DNA of 64,000 nt from Bifidobacterium apri (GCF_009299485.1 NZ_WBSO01000004.1:124001-188000), one strand, 5' to 3'. Counted from the first letter of the stretch, positions 1 to 10,002 are shown. Numbers and translations: made by a program. Notes: a model not told the origin generated them from the sequence alone.

Positions 1-2
1 AC

Positions 3-92
3 TCCTATGAGGCCCGTGTCGCCCGCGAAGCTGAGGCCGAGGCCGCTGCTGCCGCTGGCGCAACGGCGAAGGAGGCCGCCGCCGCCAAGTAG
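3..92 (+). CDS. 3' end of an unidentified gene (Ala/Glu-rich tail), truncated by the window edge
   Basis: An open frame enters from the left edge and stops at TAG 90-92. The visible 29 residues are almost only Ala, Glu, Lys and Arg, ending in a run of alanines and a lysine. This is a flexible charged tail of the kind found at the end of several actinobacterial housekeeping proteins (for example FtsY or ribosomal protein S16). The remaining residues carry no diagnostic motif, so the gene cannot be named from this window. It is co-directional with amt and about 300 bases upstream of it. Confidence 0.55.
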   Translation, partial: SYEARVAREAEAEAAAAAGATAKEAAAAK

Positions 93-243
93 CAAGACTG
101 GCAACCGTCCTTTGGCCCGTCACCTGTGGCACGCCGTTGGACAATGCCCACAATGTGGTCATCAAAGTCGGCAGGGATTCCTGTCCACGGTTTCCCGCGA
201 AGCGCGGAATTCGAGACGAGTCGCGGATAATTGTACAAGCGCT

Positions 244-280
244 GTAACGTTGGCGTAACATTCCGTAACGTTTCGAAAAC
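244..280 (+). promoter_or_regulatory. GlnR-like operator upstream of amt-glnK
   Basis: GTAAC occurs at 244-248, 255-259 and 265-269, followed by AAAAC at 276-280. Within each pair the half-sites are 11 bp apart (a 5-bp site plus 6). This resembles the actinobacterial GlnR box, gTnAC-n6-GaAAC repeated about 22 bp on. It lies 111 to 147 bases upstream of the amt start, in front of the two nitrogen-assimilation genes that GlnR typically controls. The match is by eye; the two pairs are 21 rather than 22 bp apart and the second site reads GTAAC rather than GAAAC. Confidence 0.5.
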
Positions 281-390
281 CCGGCGGGCGTTCCATAACC
301 GTGTCGGTCCCCATTCGGGGGATTGCCAGTGAGTGGTTCGCTCGCCCGCCCGCCTCGTCCAAGGTGGGCGCCGGAGAGGGAGGTAATTGT

Positions 391-2014
<1,624 letters not shown>

Positions 2015-2086
2015 AAGCTCCCGTCCCCGGTGTCGCGGTTTCGTCTGTTTGCCGTGGCGCTGACGGTCGGGTATTGATAAGACAGG

Positions 2087-2120
2087 TCCCCGCACGTGCT
2101 GGCGCAGTGCGGGGATTCTT
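2087..2120 (+). terminator. Intrinsic terminator after glnK
   Basis: A 9-bp perfect stem (TCCCCGCAC at 2087-2095 with GTGCGGGGA at 2107-2115) with an 11-base loop is followed by TTCTTTAT. It separates amt-glnK from glnD, so glnD is either read-through transcribed or has its own promoter in 2120-2260. Confidence 0.75.
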
Positions 2121-2266
2121 TATACGCGATATACGTGGTTATTCGCGTATGCGCCCACGTTTCGGCGGGTGGTGCGCCTGAGTATGTTCGCCTGTTGCGG
2201 TGGAACGCGATTGCCGTGCGATTCGCCCGCCGTGGCTTCCGTGGCACAAACTCGGTTGGAGGGGAA

Positions 2267-4099
2267 ATGGCTTCCGCGGTTGATGGATTGAAACAACGCT
2301 TCATGGATGTCAGCAAGCCTGATGCCGACGGCATGTACCGTCATGGCAGGGACAAACGTAAGCGACGCACCGATATCGCGATGACCAGTCTGCGCGGCTT
2401 ATGGAAGGAAGCGGTCGAATCAGTGCCGTTTGACGTTCCTGAGCACGGCGTGGGTCTCGCTGCGGTCGGCTCGCTTGCGCGCGGGCAGATTGGCCCAAGC
2501 TCCGACATTGATGTCGTGCTCATGGTCGAGCCGCACGCCTTGAAGGATGATCAGCTCAATCAGTTGGCGAACAAACTGTGGTATCCCCTGTGGGACAGCG
2601 GTCTTGACCTCGATCATGCGGTCCGCACCCGGCAACAGTGCGAATCGGTGACTGATCATGATTTGCCTGCCGCCATGGGATGGTTGTTCGTGCAGCCGGT
2701 CGCCGGGGACACCGGGCTTATCGAGAACACGGCGACATCCATCCTTGAACGGTGGCGCAAAGCGGCGCGCAAACGGTTGCCGGAACTGTTGGATTCGGCA
2801 TCGTCTCGTCTTGAGGAATTCGGTCGGCTGCCGTATCTCAACCAGCCGGATATCAAGGAGGCGCGCGGCGGGTTGCGTGACACGGTGCTGGTGTCCGCGC
2901 TTGCGGCGTCCTGGCTTGCCGACCGTCCGCATGGTTCCTACGATGAGGCGGTTGAACGGCTGCTGGATGTGCGTGACTGCCTGCATGTGGTTGCGAGAAA
3001 GGAGACCAACCTGCTGTTGCCTGCCTATCAGCCGAAAGTCGCCGCGATGCTTGGCTTGGCCGATCCTACCTTGCCTGAAGGTGAGCGAGAGGCTGATGCG
3101 GTTGAAGGGTTGCAGACCCTGTTGGCGACGTTGGGTCGTCGTATTGCGTTCTCGTTGGATTCCACCGCTTCGCACGCGCGGCACACGCTCACGCATGAGA
3201 AACCGCGGTTTGCGTTCTTCCAGATGTTCCAGCCGCGGGCGGGCGGTAAACGCGAGGCGCCGACGTTCAAGACCATTGCGCCCGGCGTGGTCGAGCATGA
3301 GCAGGAGGTGGCGCTCGCTGTGGGCGTTGATCCGAGCCGGGATGCGACGTTGCCGTTGCGTGTCGGGGTTGCTGCTGCGGAATACGGGCTGCCGGTCAAC
3401 CCGTCGACCTTGCTGAATCTTAAGCAGTGCCCGGTCAGTGATAAAGGCTGGGATGATGAGACGCGCGAACTGTTCATTCGGTTTTTGGCTACGGGTGAGT
3501 CGCTGCCGCCTGTGTGGGAGGAGCTTGATTTCGTTGATCTTCCGGGCAGGTGGATGCCGGAATGGCTGGGTGTGCGCAACCGCCCGTCCGCGTCTGCGGC
3601 GCACCGGTATACGATTGATCGCCATATGATCGAAGTCGTCTCACGACTTGGACGCGAGGCGCCGAGCGGCATGCGCTACGATGACACGCAGTACGCGACG
3701 CTGCTGTTGGCTGGTCTGCTGCATGACATCGGCAAGCGGCCGGGTGTGCGTGACCACGCTGCCGAGGGGGCGAGGCATGTGCCTGTCATTCTGGGGCGTA
3801 TGGGGTTCGATCAGCGGGTGGTCGACCGGGCGACGCTGCTGGTGCGTGAGCATCTGACATTGTCCCAGTTCGCGACAGGCAAGGATCCGGAAGATCCTGC
3901 GGTCGGGCGTGAGCTTGCGGAGCGTGTCGAGAACGATCCGGTGCTCCTTGACATGCTGTTCGACCTGACGCGGGCGGACGGCTCGTCGCTGGGTGCCACA
4001 TCCGGCGAAGCGATCACCAAGCAGTACGGCTGGTCGCGCTGGCGCGAAGCGACCGTGCGCATGATGTACCAGGCCGCGCGCGAGGCGATGAAGGGCTGA
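2267..4099 (+). CDS. glnD: P-II nucleotidyltransferase GlnD, without C-terminal ACT domains
   Basis: A 610-residue protein expected to attach and remove a nucleotidyl group on P-II in response to nitrogen status. The N-terminal nucleotidyltransferase motif is GSLARG (68-73) followed by SDIDVV (79-84). The HD hydrolase motif is LLHDIGK with H486/D487. The protein ends about 125 residues after the HD motif, so the tandem ACT domains that sense glutamine in the roughly 890-residue E. coli GlnD are absent. ATG 2267 is chosen because of GGAGGGGA just upstream; earlier in-frame starts have no ribosome site. Context (after amt-glnK) supports the name. The actinobacterial enzyme may be an adenylyltransferase rather than a uridylyltransferase. 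Confidence 0.9.
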   Translation: MASAVDGLKQRFMDVSKPDADGMYRHGRDKRKRRTDIAMTSLRGLWKEAVESVPFDVPEHGVGLAAVGSLARGQIGPSSDIDVVLMVEPHALKDDQLNQLANKLWYPLWDSGLDLDHAVRTRQQCESVTDHDLPAAMGWLFVQPVAGDTGLIENTATSILERWRKAARKRLPELLDSASSRLEEFGRLPYLNQPDIKEARGGLRDTVLVSALAASWLADRPHGSYDEAVERLLDVRDCLHVVARKETNLLLPAYQPKVAAMLGLADPTLPEGEREADAVEGLQTLLATLGRRIAFSLDSTASHARHTLTHEKPRFAFFQMFQPRAGGKREAPTFKTIAPGVVEHEQEVALAVGVDPSRDATLPLRVGVAAAEYGLPVNPSTLLNLKQCPVSDKGWDDETRELFIRFLATGESLPPVWEELDFVDLPGRWMPEWLGVRNRPSASAAHRYTIDRHMIEVVSRLGREAPSGMRYDDTQYATLLLAGLLHDIGKRPGVRDHAAEGARHVPVILGRMGFDQRVVDRATLLVREHLTLSQFATGKDPEDPAVGRELAERVENDPVLLDMLFDLTRADGSSLGATSGEAITKQYGWSRWREATVRMMYQAAREAMKG

Positions 4100-4287
4100 G
4101 CTGGACTGGGCTCAGACGGGCCAGACTGACGGGGCTGTTGTGAAGCTTGCCGGAGTCGGCTGGAGCTGGGCTGAACGTGGGCCGGATGGCAGCAATGCTG
4201 GTTGAATCGGGCTGGATTGAGTCGGGCTGCCGAACTCGCGCAACTGTCCCTTCCCATGCCCTGCGCTCGCCGCAGCAATCGTCCATC

Positions 4288-4329
4288 ACTTTCGGAATTT
4301 CTGACGCCAGTGTCAATAATTCCGAAAGT
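4288..4329. terminator. Perfect 12-bp inverted repeat downstream of glnD
   Basis: ACTTTCGGAATT at 4288-4299 is perfectly repeated in inverse at 4318-4329. The 18-base loop itself contains TGAC...GTCA. There is no U-run, so it could be a factor-dependent terminator, an mRNA-stabilising hairpin or a protein-binding site. Confidence 0.5.
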
Positions 4330-4488
4330 TATTGCCGTCATACAGGGAACGTGATGGTGATGGGCATTTGCAGATGACCGGCCGCAGGGCAGGCGGTGTG
4401 GGCGTGCGTTCCGCTCGGATTGTTGCACATAGCACTTTGACGGGGTTGGTGCAAGTCGATCTGGTACGGCCGGCGGATTGTCCCCAAG

Positions 4489-4591
4489 CTATCCACAGAA
4501 TTATCCCCAATTTGTGGATAATCACATGCGTTATCCACACGGTTATCCCCACAATGTGGATAACTCGATTTTCTATCCACATTTTGTGGCA
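4489..4591. other. Cluster of DnaA boxes upstream of dnaB
   Basis: Three exact TTATCCACA boxes lie at 4513-4521 (minus), 4531-4539 (plus) and 4555-4563 (minus). One-mismatch versions are at 4489-4497 and 4573-4581 (CTATCCACA) and at 4501-4509 and 4543-4551 (TTATCCCCA). Seven sites in about 100 bases, in a stretch visibly richer in A+T than its surroundings, resembles an origin or a DnaA-titrating locus. No dnaA or dnaN gene is in the window, so this need not be oriC. It is about 1 kb upstream of the replicative helicase gene. Confidence 0.8.
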
Positions 4592-4748
4592 TCCGCGTGT
4601 CGCACAGGTGAACAATATGAAAACCGCATACAGATACAGCGGATCGAAGATGCACGACCGGCGCTGCCGACAGACTGGACTCTCACATGCAGCCAAGCGG
4701 ATTGTCAGACATCGGAGGCTGTGATTGATCTTGGGACAAACTGGCGGG

Positions 4749-5210
4749 TTGTGTATGCCCGGCCGTACATGACGGGCGTGAACCCGTGGTGAATGGCGGC
4801 ATCCGTGTGGTATCTGACGGGTTGTGTATGTCCGGTAATGCGTGATCGGTGGGAATGCTTGGTGGACAGCTGTATGCAGGCGATATCTGGGTAGTTGAGT
4901 ATGCCCGGCCATGCGTGACCAGCGGGAATGCTTGGTGGGCAGCCGTGTGAGGGTGTCATCTGGCTGGTTGTGTATGTCCCGGCATGCTCGGTTGGGTGGT
5001 AAGTTCCCGGAGTCCGTTGGATTGTGTGTCAACTGGGTCGTTGTGTATGTCTGATCATGCGTAATGGGCGAGAGCCTGTGACGGGCGGTGGTATCCGGGT
5101 GGTATCTGACAGGGTTGTGTATGTCCCGCCATGCGTGATCGGGGAGAACCTGTGGTTGGTGCGGTATGTGGGTGTCATCTGTTGTGTTGTGTATGCCCAG
5201 ACATGCGTGA
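4749..5210 (+). repeat. Seven-unit array of inverted repeats with 73-bp pitch (motif TTGTGTATG-N6-CATGCGTGA)
   Basis: The motif GTGTATG (or a close variant) starts at 4751, 4824, 4897, 4970, 5043, 5117 and 5189, giving spacings of 73, 73, 73, 73, 74 and 72. Each is the left arm of an imperfect palindrome with a 6-base centre. Right arms vary, for example CGTACATGA in unit 1 and CATGCGTGA in units 6 and 7, yet all nine positions still pair if G:U is allowed on the plus strand. The DNA between palindromes is only loosely similar from unit to unit (recurring GGGAATGCTTGGTGG and TATCTG). No convincing coding frame runs through it. The same motif and pitch recur near 19.6 and 31.7 kb. Confidence 0.85.
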
Positions 5211-5237
5211 TTGGCAAGAATGCTTGGTGGGCAGTCC

Positions 5238-5475
5238 TGTGAGGATTGGCTCACAAAGTGGGTGGTTGGGAAGCGGGAATCCGCTGTTTTTATGGCACGT
5301 GTACCCGGTTTGTGAGGATTGGCTCACACAACGGGGGTCGGATGCTCGGAATCAGCAGGCTGGAAGGTGTGGATTACGCGGTTTGTGAGGATTGGCTCAC
5401 AAAGTGGGTGGTTGGATTGTGGTGTGCGTGGTGTTTTGGCGTGTTTGGGCTGGGTTGTGTGAGGATTGGCTCACA
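5238..5475. repeat. Four copies of palindrome TGTGAGGATTGGCTCACA with 73-bp pitch
   Basis: The identical 18-mer, a perfect palindrome with 6-bp arms (TGTGAG/CTCACA) around GATTGG, sits at 5238, 5311, 5384 and 5458. The spacings are 73, 73 and 74, the same pitch as the preceding array although the motif is different. Sequence between copies is largely unrelated, so the copies look like spaced sites rather than a recent tandem duplication. The array ends about 170 bases before dnaB. Confidence 0.88.
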
Positions 5476-5606
5476 CATTGGCGTACTTGCACCCATCCCC
5501 CTGCTCCCCACCCTCCCCGCCGATGACACGCGGACGCGCGCAGGAGGCCGGAGGCATCGCATCGGCAATCGGCTTCGCGTCGCACGGTTTCCACCACGGC
5601 AAACAC

Positions 5607-5644
5607 TTGGCCACCGATACTCAACGCCCCCTATACTCATGGGT
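5607..5644 (+). promoter_or_regulatory. Probable dnaB promoter giving a leaderless mRNA
   Basis: A -10 hexamer TATACT is at 5632-5637 with a weak -35 (TTGGCC, 5607-5612) 19 bp upstream. The ATG at 5645 is 8 bases downstream of the -10, where transcription should start. No ribosome-binding site precedes either candidate ATG (5639 or 5645). Confidence 0.5.
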
Positions 5645-7084
5645 ATGGCAGAAGGAAATCCATGGGACAATGCCCGCAGCGACCGGTCGGGCCGGTCCTC
5701 CGGTTATGTGCAGGGGGAGACGGGCGCCCCGGTTCGTGACGCGGTGTTCGACCGTGTGCCCCCGCATGACGATGACGCGGAGATGGCTGTCCTCGGCGGC
5801 ATGCTTATGAGCAAGGACGCTATCGGCGAAGTCTCGCAGATGATCAGTGTGTCCGATTTTTACCAGCCGAAGCACCAAACGATCTATCAGGCAATTATCG
5901 ACTTGTTCTCAGCCTCGCAGCCGGTTGATGCCGTGCTGGTCGCAAACGAACTCATGAAAAACGGCGACCTTGAGAAAGTCGGCGGCGCCGATTACCTGCA
6001 CAGCCTGGTCGCCTCAGTCCCGACCGCCGCGAACGCCACGTATTACGCCGAAATCGTGCATCAGCGCGCGATTTTGCGCAATGTGATCGCGGCGGGTACG
6101 AAAATCGCGCAGCTGGGCTATTCTGCGGAAGGTTCGCAGGCCGAAGACGTCGTGAATATGGCCCAGGCCGAGGTCTACGAGATGAGTGTCGGCAAGGTCC
6201 GCCAAGACTATTCGGCCATCGGCCCGGTGGTTCATGATGCGCTTGATCAGCTTGATAAACTGCAAAATGGCGAGGTCGAGCGCGGCGTGCCGACGGGCTT
6301 CCGCGATATTGATGATGTGACGCAGGGCTTGCAACCGGGGCAGATGATTGTCGTCGCGGGCCGTCCGGCTATGGGCAAGTCCACGCTCGGCGTTGATTTT
6401 GCGCGCTCCGCATCGCTCCACCATAATATGACGACGATTATTTTCTCTCTCGAGATGAGTCGCGTGGAGCTTGCGCAGCGTATCATCTCTGCCGAGACGA
6501 ACATCCCACTGGTCGCGTTGCGCCGTGCGGACGATATCACGCCCGAACGGTGGAATACGCTGAATAATTTCTGGAATAAGATGCAGGATGCGCCTCTGTT
6601 CATCGACGACAGCCCGAATATGAGTCTGATGGAAATCCGCGCGAAATGCCGTCGCCTCAAGCAAACGAACGACTTGAAGCTTGTCGTGATCGATTACCTG
6701 CAGCTCATGAGTTCCGGTAAGCAGGTGGAAAGCCGTCAGCAGGAGGTTTCCGAGTTTTCCCGTGCGTTGAAGCTGCTTGCCAAGGAGCTTGAGGTGCCGG
6801 TCGTCGCGTTGAGCCAGTTGAATCGTGGTCCGGAAATGCGTAACGACCGCAAGCCGCAGTTGTCTGATTTGCGTGAGTCCGGTTCGATTGAGCAGGATGC
6901 TGACGTGGTGTTCCTTGTGCATCGTCCGGATTTCTACGATAAGGAAGACCGTCCGGGCGAGGCCGATATCATCATGGCGAAGCACCGTAACGGCCCGACT
7001 GAGACGTTCCATCTTGCGTTCCTTGGCGCCACGTCGAAGTTCAAGGACATGCCGCAGGATTATCAGCAACAGCAGGAGGTGTGA
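5645..7084 (+). CDS. dnaB: Replicative DNA helicase DnaB
   Basis: A 479-residue hexameric helicase that unwinds the replication fork. Seen in sequence: the N-terminal primase-interacting domain (PHDDDAEMAVLGGML onwards), Walker A GRPAMGKST (239-247) and Walker B with D350 in VVIDYLQLM. The length is normal and no intein interrupts it. The start is uncertain between ATG 5639 and ATG 5645; the latter fits a leaderless message. The stop is followed after one base by murT, so dnaB and murT are co-transcribed. In many bacteria dnaB follows rplI; here rpsF-ssb-rpsR-rplI lies about 29 kb away. Confidence 0.96.
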   Translation: MAEGNPWDNARSDRSGRSSGYVQGETGAPVRDAVFDRVPPHDDDAEMAVLGGMLMSKDAIGEVSQMISVSDFYQPKHQTIYQAIIDLFSASQPVDAVLVANELMKNGDLEKVGGADYLHSLVASVPTAANATYYAEIVHQRAILRNVIAAGTKIAQLGYSAEGSQAEDVVNMAQAEVYEMSVGKVRQDYSAIGPVVHDALDQLDKLQNGEVERGVPTGFRDIDDVTQGLQPGQMIVVAGRPAMGKSTLGVDFARSASLHHNMTTIIFSLEMSRVELAQRIISAETNIPLVALRRADDITPERWNTLNNFWNKMQDAPLFIDDSPNMSLMEIRAKCRRLKQTNDLKLVVIDYLQLMSSGKQVESRQQEVSEFSRALKLLAKELEVPVVALSQLNRGPEMRNDRKPQLSDLRESGSIEQDADVVFLVHRPDFYDKEDRPGEADIIMAKHRNGPTETFHLAFLGATSKFKDMPQDYQQQQEV

Positions 7085-7085
7085 C

Positions 7086-8600
7086 ATGGCGCAGCAGTTT
7101 TCCTCGGATGGTGCGCTATCGGACGGACGGCGGGATGCCGCTGCGACGGGCGGGTCACAGACCACGCCTGCTGCCGAGCAGGAACCGGTATTCCAGCCCA
7201 AGCACCCGTGGTACGCGTTCGCGACGCCGACGATCGGCCGCGCGGTCAGACACGCATCCCGTTTGCTGCATCATGGCGGCAGCGCGTTGCCCGGCAAGGT
7301 GGTCGAGCGCATTGACCCTGGTTTTCTCGCCCGGACGTTGAGCTCGCTGCCGTATGGGGTGGTGTTGGTGTCCGGTACGAACGGCAAGACCACTACGACC
7401 CGTATGGTCGCTTCCATGCTGTCGGATATGGGGTTGCGCGTGTTCACGAATCCTACCGGTTCGAATTTCACGCGCGGCGTGGTTTCCTCACTGCTTACGC
7501 AGGTGAGCGCGTTCGGCCATCTTCACGCGGATATTGCGGTGTTGGAGCTTGATGAAGCGTATGCCGTGCATTTCGTCCGTCAGGTTCGTCCCCGATACGC
7601 GTTGCTGCTGAACGTGATGCGCGACCAGCTTGACCGCTTCGGCGAAATCGACAACACCGCCCGCCTGCTCGCCCACGTGGCGCGTGCGACGACTGGGACT
7701 GTGGTGCTCAATCGTGAGGATCCGCGTATCGCACGGCTCGCCGAGCAGGTCCAGCCGGGTGTGCAGGTGCGGTATTTCGGTTTGTCTCAAGCGTTGCGCA
7801 GTTATTTCCCCTCGGACGATGACATGCACAATACTGACATGCATGATGCCGACATGCACGATGCTGACAAACAAACGCCCGCCGCGGCGAATGCCGAACC
7901 GCACGACACAGCCAAGGCGCGATCTGCCGGTACCGACGCCCCCGATCGTCTCACCGCCGACGTGACCCTCACCCGCGTAGGCGACCATGAGGCCACCTAC
8001 CGAATCGCCGATCGCGACATCGCCACATCCGTCAGGCTCGAAGGCGTCTACAACCTGTTCAACGCAGCCGCCGCTGCGACAATCGTGCGTGCGGTCACCG
8101 CCGACACCCCGCAAGGCGTCGCTTCAGATGACGCTCTGATCGCATCGCTATCCCATGTGACACCAGCATTCGGTCGTGGAGAAACCATCAGCGTCAACGG
8201 CACTCCTGTCGAACTGCTGCTGGTGAAAAATCCGATGGGCTTCCGCCTGTCGCTCGCCTCGTTCCCTCCCGCCGGGCACGACACGATGATCATCATCAAC
8301 GATGAATACGCCGACGGCCGTGATATGAGCTGGCTGTGGGACGTTGATTTCACTGGGCTGCGCGACACCGGTGTGGCTGCGGTATCTGGCACGCGCGCCT
8401 GGGATATGGCTTTGCGGCTTGAATACGACCAAGTGCCGGTCAAGCATGTCGATACTGATGTGGAACAGGCGGTCGCCGATTTCGTCGCCGCCGACCCGAC
8501 CACGCCGAAACGCATCTACTGCACGTATACGGCGATGCTGCGTACGCGCGCGAAACTTTCGCATATCACCAACGTCGCGGATGCGGGCGTCGGCAGATAA
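7086..8600 (+). CDS. murT: Lipid II isoglutaminyl synthase, ATP-dependent ligase subunit MurT
   Basis: A 504-residue Mur-ligase-like protein that with GatD amidates the D-Glu of lipid II to D-isoglutamine in the cytoplasm. The P-loop is SGTNGKTTTT (96-105), followed by the central domain and a C-terminal MurT domain (LLVKNPMGFRLSL, YADGRDMSWLWD). In staphylococcal and pneumococcal MurT the central domain carries a four-cysteine zinc ribbon. Here that region has no cysteines and instead holds an acidic Met/His/Asp repeat (residues 244-262, units of DMHDA). RBS AGGAGGTG overlaps the end of dnaB. GatD follows after about 100 bases. Confidence 0.93.
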   Translation: MAQQFSSDGALSDGRRDAAATGGSQTTPAAEQEPVFQPKHPWYAFATPTIGRAVRHASRLLHHGGSALPGKVVERIDPGFLARTLSSLPYGVVLVSGTNGKTTTTRMVASMLSDMGLRVFTNPTGSNFTRGVVSSLLTQVSAFGHLHADIAVLELDEAYAVHFVRQVRPRYALLLNVMRDQLDRFGEIDNTARLLAHVARATTGTVVLNREDPRIARLAEQVQPGVQVRYFGLSQALRSYFPSDDDMHNTDMHDADMHDADKQTPAAANAEPHDTAKARSAGTDAPDRLTADVTLTRVGDHEATYRIADRDIATSVRLEGVYNLFNAAAAATIVRAVTADTPQGVASDDALIASLSHVTPAFGRGETISVNGTPVELLLVKNPMGFRLSLASFPPAGHDTMIIINDEYADGRDMSWLWDVDFTGLRDTGVAAVSGTRAWDMALRLEYDQVPVKHVDTDVEQAVADFVAADPTTPKRIYCTYTAMLRTRAKLSHITNVADAGVGR

Positions 8601-8703
8601 CCGCGGATAGCGGTGACGCGCAGATCAGCGTAATCAGCGCATATCGGCATATGCCAACGCATCGCTCATGGACGGAACCAGCGAAGACACGAAGGAGCTT
8701 GTC

Positions 8704-9510
8704 ATGCCAGCAGTGAACGAAGCAACCCGGCATCCGTCGGGGGGCGAAACCTACCAGCACACAGATCGCCGTATCGACGTCATGTCCCTGTATCCGAAGG
8801 ATATGAATATTTACGGTGACTGGGGCAATGTGCTCACCATCATGCGTCGCCTGTCACTGTACGGGTATGAGCCAGTCCTGCACGAATACAATCAAGGCGA
8901 CCCGTGGCCGCAGCATGTGGATCTGATTCTTGGCGGCGGCGGGCAGGACAACGGGCAGAAGAAAATCACCGACGACCTGTTCGCCCGCGCTGACACCCTG
9001 CGTGCGCTTGCCGCGGACGGCGTGCCGATGCTCATGATCTGCGGCCTGTACCAGCTGTTCGGCGAGTATTTCGAAACCGTTGACGGCACTAGGCTTGACG
9101 GCATCGGCATCCTCGGCGTGTACACCGTAGGCCGCGAACACCGGATGATTGGCAATCTGGTCGAGCACAGCGAGCAGTTCGGCGACATCATCGGCTACGA
9201 GAACCATTCCGGGCAGACCTTCCTGACCGGCGAAACCAAGCCGCTCGGCCGTGTGGACGCCGAAGGCACCGGCAACAACGGCACGGACCACACCGAGGGC
9301 GCGCGGTTCGGCAACGTGATCGGCACGTACATGCACGGCTCGGTTCTGCCGAAGAACCCGCGTCTGGCGGATGGTCTGATTCGTATCGCCGTCGAACGGC
9401 GGTACGGCGCGTTTTCCCCCCATCAAGATGAACGGCAGGCGTCTGAGCTGCGGCGTATTGACGATATCGCCCGGCATGCGCGGGCCGTGGCCGCATCCCG
9501 GCCGAGATGA
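8704..9510 (+). CDS. gatD: Lipid II isoglutaminyl synthase, glutamine amidotransferase subunit GatD
   Basis: A 268-residue class I-type glutaminase supplying ammonia to MurT. The nucleophile C113 lies in LMICGLYQLFG and the catalytic H211 in YMHGSVLPKNP, as in cobyric acid synthase-like amidotransferases. The start at ATG 8704 is favoured by AAGGAG 5-10 bases upstream; an in-frame ATG at 8668 has no ribosome site. It follows murT on the same strand, the standard arrangement. Together they make the amidated muropeptide common in Gram-positive bacteria. Confidence 0.93.
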   Translation: MPAVNEATRHPSGGETYQHTDRRIDVMSLYPKDMNIYGDWGNVLTIMRRLSLYGYEPVLHEYNQGDPWPQHVDLILGGGGQDNGQKKITDDLFARADTLRALAADGVPMLMICGLYQLFGEYFETVDGTRLDGIGILGVYTVGREHRMIGNLVEHSEQFGDIIGYENHSGQTFLTGETKPLGRVDAEGTGNNGTDHTEGARFGNVIGTYMHGSVLPKNPRLADGLIRIAVERRYGAFSPHQDERQASELRRIDDIARHARAVAASRPR

Positions 9511-9654
9511 TGAGATGACGAATGAGCCTTGACCGGCGGGTCGCGTATTCCGCACTTCGTCTACGCGGCACGCGGAAGGGAGTGTCCTGCCTCCCCTTCG
9601 TGCCTTCCGTGGAGTAATGTTGGACGTACAAGGACCTGATACAAGGAGGTAATG

Positions 9655-9882
9655 ATGGCTGACTTCAACTTCAACGACGGCCTGCTGCACAAGGTGTTCC
9701 TCGCAGGTGTCGGTGCTCTGGCGACTACGGTCGAGAAGAGCCAGGAAATCGTGGACGATCTCGTGAAGAAGGGCGAGATCACCGTTGAACAAGGCAAGGC
9801 GTTGAACGCCGAGCTCAAGCATAAGGCTGAGGAAGCCAAGGCTGAAGAAGCCAAGCCCGCTTCCGACGAGAAGAAGGACTGA
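9655..9882 (+). CDS. Small helical phasin-like protein
   Basis: A 75-residue soluble, charged protein. The first half (FNDGLLHKVFLAGVGALA, then a K/E-rich amphipathic segment) resembles the short phasin/granule-associated protein family; the tail is a Glu/Ala/Lys repeat. A very strong ribosome site (AAGGAGG) lies 5 bases before ATG 9655; ATG 9652 is too close to it. The strong site and rich codon bias suggest high expression. Function is not known, and polyhydroxyalkanoate granules are not expected in this group, so the family name should not be read as a role. Its neighbour is the ABC1-kinase-like gene. Confidence 0.75.
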   Translation: MADFNFNDGLLHKVFLAGVGALATTVEKSQEIVDDLVKKGEITVEQGKALNAELKHKAEEAKAEEAKPASDEKKD

Positions 9883-10002
9883 CTTCCGGTCGCTTGCCGT
9901 CGTACCGCCGTCTGCGTCTGCCGTATGGTATTCCCATGTGGCGGGGCGGACGGCGGCATGTGGCATGCCCGGCGTCAGATAGGAACGTCAGACAGTACAT
10001 AT

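Noticed and set aside
4749..5475. CRISPR array
   Set aside because: Pitch is regular, but repeats are imperfect palindromes, the intervening sequences in the first array are related to one another, and no cas gene is in the window.
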